A program made the translations under genes and the position numbers. The notes below the pieces were generated by a model. It worked only from the letters and a program-made list of their open reading frames with translations, searched no databases and had not been told where the DNA came from. Positions 57,469-64,000 of a stretch of 64,000 nt of DNA are shown here, in pieces (position 1 is the stretch's first letter; each line of letters starts with the position of its first letter). The stretch covers positions 1,933,883-1,997,882 of the forward strand of contig BCIO01000002.1 of NCBI GenBank assembly GCA_001599975.1. Reading direction: 5' to 3'. This DNA is from Cystobasidiopsis lactophilus. Lineage: Eukaryota; Basidiomycota; Agaricostilbomycetes; Agaricostilbales; Chionosphaeraceae.

Positions 57469-58377
57469 TCACTTGCGACGCGGCGAACGATCTCTTGAGG
57501 AGGAAGACGGCCTGTCCCTGTCCCGGTCTCGATCTCGCTCCCTGTGCGAAGAGGACGACGGCTTTTCGAACGAGATCTTGTCCCTCTTGCCCGCTTGCTG
57601 GCGCCTTTCCCGGTCCTCGTTCATCTGCTGCTGCCGCTTGCCCAGCTCCTTCGTCGACCCCAATTTGAGCATCTCGGCCCGCTCCAGCACGCCCGGTTCA
57701 AAGTTGGAGCCCGTTTCGTCCACCGACACAAACTTGACGAGCGTGTCGAGGATGTGTGGGTTGCGGAAGGCTTTGTTGCGCTCGAGGGTCGAGTTGAAGG
57801 AGACGCCCTGCGCTGAGATGGCGTGGAACTTGGCCAATTTGACCTAAGGCTCGAGAGTAAAGATGCTGCTAGCCGCGGCGAGCAGAGGGGAACAAAGCGA
57901 GCGCACCTGCAGGTCTGGGTCGGGCAAAAGGTCAGGCGAAGGTTGCCCTATGCCAAACTGGGCTAAGGGCCAGTCGGGCTGCTTAGAGGGACCGGCTGTC
58001 GGTTGTTGGAGGTCCTCAGCTTCTGACCTGGGTGCCGGCCGTGGCTGAACAGGCGGCGAGGTGGACTTGCGCCTGCTGGGCGTGTTGCTGCCGCTCCCTC
58101 GGGGCGAGTTGGGCAAGCGATTGAGCTTGACGCCAGACAGCTTAGGTGACGGCGGCCGGCCTTTTGAAGCTGCCTGAGGCCCTGCGCGCCTGAAGAGGGC
58201 AGAAGAGCAAACGACTCACGGCTGGGCACAGCAGTTTTAGCAGGCAGAACCTGTTCGAAGGGAAGGCGGATCACCAGCGAATCGATGTTTGCCACTCGCA
58301 GTGGGCTCTCAGTTAGGAGGTGTTCGTACCAAGTCATCCTCGTCCTCGGAGCCGTAGCCTGACAGAAGCCCGTCCAT
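57469..58377 (-). CDS. HCNGP-like (SAP30BP) protein
   Basis: HCNGP/SAP30BP proteins are nuclear; the human one joins the exon-junction/spliceosome region and aids splicing of short introns. Exon 1 begins MDGLLSGYGSEDEDDL at 58377, typical for the family. Further exons give PSPKLSGVKLNRLPNSPRG, a Pro/Ser-rich linker and DWPLAQFGIGQP. The last exon holds the HCNGP domain: LAKFHAISAQGVSFNSTLERNKAFRNPHILDTLVKFVSVDE, then TGSNFEPG and a basic RS/RD-rich tail (HRERDRDRDRDR). The middle exon borders near 58130-58260 were not fully resolved. It shares its promoter with the divergent P450 gene. Its presence beside genes with very small exons is suggestive but not evidence of function. Confidence 0.75.
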
Positions 58378-58639
58378 CCCTCGAGATTTTTGGCGGCCGC
58401 TTCCTACTCTCCTTCGCCGGGCTCTTGGGGCGGCGTCGATGGATGCCTTGGGTTGATCGGACGACGGAATGAGCACGAGAGACGCTGTTGAAGGGCAACA
58501 CCGACTTCATAGGACTTCATGAATGCGGCACCTGACCGACTCAGTTTCGCTCGCCTTTTGTTCGGTGCCTCTCTTTTGTTTGGACGCTATCACACAGAGA
58601 TGAGGGTTCTTTCTTGGTCTGCGTTGGCCGCCTGCGACC

Positions 58640-60268
58640 ATGCTGCTGCTGGCTCTGCAAGTCGCCGCCGCGTTGGCCGCCGTCTGCTTGGCTCTTTATG
58701 TGCTCCACATCCGCCAGGCTTGGGCTAAGGCCAGAGCTGGCTTCCTGCTAGTCGACGAGCTCGACACTGATCCCGACCAGTTTCACCTCAATCACCCGGC
58801 CCTGACCCACTTTGATGCGCCCGTGCCCTTTGGCATCGCGCCCTCGACGACCTGGATCCTCTCCCCTGCCCTCACCAAGAAGCTGTTTGCCCTGCCGGAG
58901 AGCGTGTGTGGGTTCGACACCGTCAAGAGGCAGATGAACCACGCCGTGTTTGGCATGGACAAGAAGTGCAAGACGGACGCCGAGTGGATGAAGCTGCTGT
59001 CGACGGTGGAGCACCTCTTCCACGAGGAGCTGGCCCCTTTGCGCATGCAGGACTCCCTCGACCGCTTCTTCCGCTACGCCTCGATCCAGATCCAAGATAT
59101 CAAGTGGACTATCGGCAAAGGCGGCAGCGTGGCGATCCACCAAAAGCTCTTCTTCGTTGTCACCATCTGCCTCATGCAGACCTTCTTCAGCCCCTCCTTC
59201 CCCGCCCGCCAGGCCATGCTCGACCTCACCAACTTCGACGCCAATCTCACCACCGCCTTTGTGCCCGGCGCCCTCAACTTCCCGTACAACGTGCTCGCCA
59301 AGCGCCAGCTCGGCACCGTCGCCCAAAAGGCGTTCGACAATCTGGCCCGGCTCATCCATATCTGGCTGTACAACGAGGGCACAGGCAATAGTTCAGAGCT
59401 GGTCAAAAGCGCGGAAGCCAAAATGGCCGAGCAGGGCATGCCGCAAGACCAGGTGGCTCGTGTGCTAGCCATGTTCATGATCGCGCTGCTAGGTGAGGCC
59501 CTGCCCGGCACCTCTTGGTCGTTTGCCTTCTAATTCCAGTGGCCGTCAGCCAACTCTTCCAATGCCATGGCGTGGCAGCTCTTGATGATCGTCCAGTCCC
59601 CCGACCTTTGCCAGCGAGTGACGGCTGAATGCCGCAGCCTTCCAGCCGCCGAGGGCACCGGTTCTGGACTCGACCTATCGGCAGCTTCTTTAAACCGCCA
59701 CGCTCCTTATCTCATGTCGTCGCTACAAGAAACGCTGCGCCTCTTCACCTACATCCAGGCGATCCGCGTGGCCAAGCAAGACTGCACCCTCTCCTCTTCC
59801 CAGACCGACCAAGTTGTCCATCTCCGCAAAGGGTGGCGGGTCGTGACCTCGCAGCGCGCCATGCACACGTCGCCGGCCATCTGGGGAGAGGACGCCCTGG
59901 CTTTCAAAGGCGATCGCTTCATCGCCGGCGTCAGCGAGCAAAAGTCCAAGTTACTGCGCGAAGTCAATCCATTTGGCGGCGGATCCAGCATCTGCTCAGG
60001 GCGCCACTTTGCCATCCCAGAAATCGCCGGCTTTGTCGCTTTGCTGCTGCGCCACTTCGACTGGGACGCCCAGTCCATCACCATGCAAGGGGAACTGGCT
60101 GTTCCGGCGCCGAGCAAGTCGCTGGACATTGTGGATTCGGACGGCAAGCGGATCCAAGGGGTGTGGTCGGGGCGGAAGAACGATGGAAAATGCACGGCGT
60201 CGGGCGTGATGAGGCCGGCTTGCGACATCGTTCTTGTAGCAAGGCCGACCAAGGAGGCTGCCGCATAG
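58640..60268 (+). CDS. cytochrome P450 with atypical I-helix
   Basis: Two exons fit, with one intron at 59492-59549. The N-terminus is a membrane anchor (MLLLALQVAAALAAVCLALYVL). The ExxR motif is in SSLQETLRLF, the PERF-like region in FKGDRFIAG, and the heme-binding loop is NPFGGGSSICSGRHFA with Cys as ligand. The I-helix reads ANSSNAMAWQLLMIV, with Asn where the conserved AGxDT motif has its acid and Thr. That places it with the CYP7/CYP8-like group of P450s (sterol 7-hydroxylase and prostacyclin-synthase type), which accept unusual chemistry. Substrate unknown. The divergent neighbour is the HCNGP gene. Confidence 0.82.
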
Positions 60269-60394
60269 TTTCTGCATAGGATGAAGCCTGCCACTTGTGG
60301 CGAATCCAACGGCGTTGAGACGAGACGACAATTCTTGCTCCTTCTTCCGTCTCCGGCGACCTCATAGCTGCCATGTCTCCCTAAGAAGTTGGAA

Positions 60395-61920
60395 ATGGGG
60401 TGGAAGTGTGTATCGGCGGAGCTGCTGCTGCTCTGCCTGAGCCAGTTCGCCGCTCTGGCCAACGCCGCGACCTTCACCAGCAACTGGGCTGTTCTCGTCT
60501 GCACTTCTAGGTAGAGCTTCCTTGGTGCATTTTGCTGTGATCGACCTAACAAGTCGTGTCTAGATATTGGTTTAAGTAGGTCTCCGTTGCTTCTGCGTCG
60601 GCAAAGCATCCCGTAAACGACGCGAACACTCTTGTTCGCAGTTACCGAGTGCGCCAGTCTCATTATCAATTGATCCAATCACAGACTGATGTCTTGATGT
60701 AGCATATTGCCAACACAATGGGAATGTTCGTATAACGGAATCTTCTTAAAGAGATGGCCCTCTTGATGCTCGGACTTGGGCAGGTACCGAACTGTCAAGC
60801 GCCTGGGCATTCCAGACTCTCAAATCATTTTGATGCTGGCGGACGACATTGCGTGTGACCCGCGCAACATGTTTCCGGGCACGGTCTATTCGAACGCGAA
60901 TCGCCAGCTGGACCTGTACGGCGAGGCTGTCGAAGTCGACTACCGGGGCGAAGAAGTGACGGTGGAAAACTTTATCAGGCTTCTCACCGGTAAGATATCT
61001 ACTTAAAGCGCTGATACCGTTGGCTGATGAGCGAGCGGCAGACCGGGTCTCAGACGACGTGCCCCTGTCGAAACGGCTCAACACGGACGAGCGCTCCAAC
61101 ATCTTCGTCTACATGACGGGCCATGGAGGGGACGAGTTCCTCAAATTCCAAGATGCAGAAGAAATATCGAGCCCGGATATTGCAGATGCCTTCCAGCAGA
61201 TGTACACCAAAAAGAGGTGGGCCGTCCCATCTGCTTGCGTCTTCGGCTTCAAATTGACGGCTCTTCGCTGCTGCAGATACAACGAGATCTTCTTCATGGT
61301 CGACACTTGCCAAGCTAACACCCTGTTCTCCACTTTCTATTCGCCAAACATCCTCGCCACCGGCTCCTCTTCAAAGGACGAGAATTCATATTCGCACCAC
61401 GCCGACCCAGACATTGGCATCGCGGTCATCGATAGATTCACGCATTTTGCGTTGAACTTTTTGGAAAACGTCAACCAGACGTCTCGCGCCACTATTCAAG
61501 ACTTCGTGAGTCGGCCTGCCTTCCCTTTCTGTTTGCCACAGTATCTCACCCACTCCTTAATAGTTCGCTGCCTTTGACCCTGCGGAAATGCTGTCATATC
61601 CCGGGGTGCGCAGCGACCTCTTTCATCGGCCGCTCGACCAAGTTCTATTGACCGACTTCTTCGGCGGCGTCTCCACCGTGGACCCCATATCTCCCAATGC
61701 CTTCATGGATTCCATCAACCTATTATCTGTACCGCATGCACCTCTACCAGCTGCAAGGGCGTTTGAGCCGGTCAAGTCGAAATTGGGGTGCGGTGGCGTT
61801 GGCGAAGCACGTGGGGATGGGCTGCTGGCGACGCGGCAGTCTAGTTGGACGCTGTTAAGCTTGATGAGTTTGGCGGCTCTCGTTGCTGTACATGTGGGCG
61901 CGCACTATGGGCTGAAATGA
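60395..61920 (+). CDS. GPI8: Gpi8, catalytic subunit of the GPI transamidase
   Basis: Gpi8 (PIG-K) is the caspase-like cysteine protease that cleaves the C-terminal signal of proteins and attaches the GPI anchor in the ER. The signal peptide is [20 protein letters not shown]. Exons 1-5 (60395-60510, 60564-60575, 60642-60648, 60703-60725, from 60784) join to [35 protein letters not shown]; three of them are 12, 7 and 23 nt. The catalytic His is in [10 protein letters not shown] and the catalytic Cys in [12 protein letters not shown]. Other blocks are [20 protein letters not shown] and a C-terminal membrane helix ([20 protein letters not shown]). It is tail-to-tail with NTA1, whose stop lies 12 bp away. 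Confidence 0.92.
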
Positions 61921-61932
61921 TCGAGACTTTGA

Positions 61933-62923
61933 TTATGGCGATACGGTGGGCAGTTTCAAGAACGCCTCGATGATCGCCACGTCGGTTTTGCTATATGGCT
62001 ATTCATCAGTACGTGAGCATGAGCACACAGAAGAGCAACCAACCTCGCATAAGCCACAACACTGGGGTAATTTTCCGATAGACGGACCATGCAGCTCGAG
62101 CCCGTGAAGGTAGTTTCGGCAGCAGCTCCTGCCACATGCTCGGTACCAACGCGATTACAGGCCACAAATACCACTCCTGAGCCCAGTAGAGGCGTGCACC
62201 TGGTGACGAAGTAGCTGATCGTTTGCCGAACGCTTTCGAATCCTGTCGCAGGCTCATTGTTGTCGGCAGAAACCAGCCAGTTCATCTGTTACTAGCTCGT
62301 TAGCTTCTAGAGCAATTTAAACTTGTCGTAGACCAACACAACAGACAACCAAGTCGGCCCGCTCTTGCTTAGCGCAGGTGGCAAACGTGAAGGCTTCGAA
62401 CGGCTCTTGGAACTGCCCGCATCTTTAGCTGAGCTTCGGACAGGTATAACAGTCCAATTACCTTCCATTCGTTCAAATCCATGCATATGCCTACGGCCAT
62501 GCGCACAACCATGCCTTGGAAGGGGAGCTCGAAAACGGAGAAGCTGGGGCCTTCCGAAGCCCAACTTTCGTCTGTTTCGTAGAGATGGTGCTTGCGGTGG
62601 ACGCCAATCACTTCTCCACCCGGTCCAACGACGGCAGCAGAGTTGAAAGCCGTATCGCCGTCCTTTTCGGCAAAGCCCACAACAACGAAGCAAGAAAGTC
62701 GGCGGGCATGGCCCTGCGCCCAGCGGATGGATGGGCTGTCTGACGCCGTTTCGAGAAAAGGTTCAATCTCTTGACGCGAGGAGAAGCAGTAGCCGGCAAA
62801 AGCCATCTCTGGTAGCACCAACAGGTCGCAAGGCTTGCAGCGAGACACCATGAGGTCGGCGTCGGCCATGCTTTTCTCAGGGTGCTTGAACGTAGGTTGC
62901 GTCTGCAAACAAGCAACACGCAT
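61933..62923 (-). CDS. NTA1: protein N-terminal amidase Nta1 (nitrilase superfamily)
   Basis: Nta1 deamidates N-terminal Asn and Gln so that the protein enters the Arg/N-degron pathway. The start MRVACLQTQPTFKHP at 62923 fits the family; an ATG at 62935 (MVCN) is in frame too. The nitrilase triad is present: Glu in LVLPEMAFAGYCF, Lys in VHRKHHLYETDE and Cys in VGICMDLNEW. Downstream exons give FEAFTFA, then AFVTR-like TISYFVTRCTPLLGSGVVFVACNRVG and a C-terminus of VAIIEAFLKLP. Introns fall near 62430-62490, 62310-62360 and 61990-62040. About 300 aa in total, shorter than S. cerevisiae Nta1 but near fungal norms. Confidence 0.82.
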
Positions 62924-63161
62924 ATTACAGACCATGCTGAAGAGATGCCTCTTGGTGAAGTGAAGTGAAGGAGAGCAAGCTGTCGAGAATTTAGTGGCGC
63001 ACAAGTTGAAGTCGCCACCCGCCTGTAGTGGTGCTCTTTCAAAGCGATCCAGCGATATATGCTTTTGATATATCTCAAACCAGGAAACGATACAGGACAA
63101 CACCCAGCATAAGACTGGAGCCGACTCCCGACCAAACACGGACCATGCGGTCTATTCCTCT

Positions 63162-63856
63162 CTAGAGCTTGGCTTCGCCCCCGACCTTGCCAATCAAGAA
63201 TGGCGCCGCGGACTTGGCTATTAGTCAGGGAGAATGTGCCGTCAGGAACAGGGTCTTGATACTTGTGGCTAGTATAAAGACCAACTGAGAACTTTCTTCG
63301 AATGGAACCTGGACAAGGTATCAGGACGAGACGAGCGTAGCAGCGCAATAGTCCTCTAACTCACTTCCAAAACGCCTCAGTTGAATCTGATATCAGCCCT
63401 CCGGGCCTACATAAGCTCTGCAGCCACACTTTGCCGGGCAATCCGCTCACCTTTGCCGCAGCTGTTCAACAGAATCTTCTTGCCCCCTGGAAGTACCAAA
63501 TGTTAAAAGGCCAGCCAGACAGGACGAAACAATTGGGAGAGGCTTTACCGGGGTGATCGCTGTTTGCCCCACGGGGCAGCTCTCAGCGTCTTCAAAGTCC
63601 ACTCCAAATGCCCTATGGACTCACCCTAAGAAGGAGGACACATCCTATGCAGAACTGTTTCAGCAAGGAGGACACCACTTTGTGCGCCAGACCCACGTAG
63701 ACGCCATCTGCAGCGCAACAACACCTGCGTCAGGGGGAGGCTGGTCTCGATTGGCACGTCGCCTCATCTGAGAGACTCGCCTTCGATGATTACCCAGGCT
63801 GAGTCAGCGCTCTTGTGCTTAGCCACCTCGGCTGGATTGTACACTTTGTCGGACAT
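63162..63856 (-). CDS. small cytochrome b5-like protein, 84 aa
   Basis: Eight exons join to 255 nt: 63781-63856, 63697-63707, 63625-63644, 63549-63559, 63451-63486, 63365-63386, 63286-63308 and 63162-63217. The product begins MSDKVYNPAEVAKHK and continues SAWVIIEDGVYDVSSFLGDHPGGKK in two pieces, then LLNSCGKDSTEAFWKFHSKKVL and ends FLIGKVGGEAKL. Both heme ligands of the b5 fold are visible: His in DHPGG and His in FHS. Exons of 11, 20 and 11 nt are needed for the conserved EDGVYDVSSFLGDHPGG segment. The first intron starts GCGAGT (GC-AG); with a GT donor the frame breaks. Upstream of 63856 an in-frame stretch without a better ATG runs to the window edge. The role is probably electron transfer; no transmembrane tail. 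Confidence 0.8.
63708..63780 (-). other. GC-AG intron (cytochrome b5 gene)
   Basis: On the minus strand the donor is GCGAGT after the codons for Ile-Ile-Glu and the acceptor CTGCAG. A GT four bases further on would break the frame. Confidence 0.65.
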
Positions 63857-64000
63857 GTGAATTGGAGATGGGCTGGTTCTGATTGGTCGTCTGAGGTCAC
63901 CCCGCGCCACCCCGAGGCCAGCATCGCCGGAATCAGTGGGGGACCGCGCTCTACTGATGGGACGGAGGAAAGGATTGCACAAAGAGGGTTGGGTTGGCAA

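Overview
The window is nuclear DNA from a fungus, most likely a basidiomycete. It is gene-dense, GC-rich and very intron-rich, with spliceosomal introns mostly 46-75 nt long. It also carries protein families common in Basidiomycota (DUF6534, DUF1996, the Methyltransf_22 family, a conserved BTB family). I cannot fix the class from sequence alone; intron density would fit a tremellomycete or a pucciniomycotine yeast. Gene models were built by hand from splice signals and reading frame. Where every exon could be checked (UBC4, TOR1, GPI8 5' part, cytochrome b5, the RRM gene, RGP1), the spliced frame stays open and gives the family's expected length or motifs.

0-20 kb: RGP1 (Ric1-Rgp1 exchange factor), a BTB-domain gene, a DUF6534 membrane protein, UTP18 (90S pre-ribosome), a small unknown ORF, a Ser/Thr-rich single-span membrane protein, the meiotic SPO22/ZIP4 gene, a Pex30-type dysferlin-domain peroxin, an orphan gene, and a UBC4/5-type E2 with 14 exons.

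19.5-48.5 kb is framed by two full-length TOR kinase genes in opposite orientation. TOR1 (plus strand, 20 exons, 2382 aa) looks like a normal TOR. TOR2 (minus strand, more diverged) keeps the catalytic motifs but has changed residues in the rapamycin-binding FRB domain. Between them lie a beta-lactamase-family hydrolase, a secreted amidohydrolase, a cyanamide-hydratase-like HD protein, a two-RRM protein, a DUF1769 protein, mitochondrial ribosomal protein uS5m and the wybutosine enzyme TYW2.

48.8-64 kb: two Methyltransf_22 paralogues in divergent orientation flank a secreted DUF1996 protein; then a DNAJC17-like J protein, a small membrane protein, an HCNGP (SAP30BP-like) protein, a cytochrome P450, GPI8 (GPI transamidase catalytic subunit), NTA1 (N-terminal amidase) and a tiny cytochrome b5.

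The most unusual signals concern gene structure: exons of 2, 6, 7, 11 and 12 nt in housekeeping genes, a start codon split by an intron, a probable AT-AC intron and three GC-AG introns. The second is the divergent TOR pair. I saw no tRNA or rRNA gene, no CRISPR array and no recognisable transposon or virus-like element.
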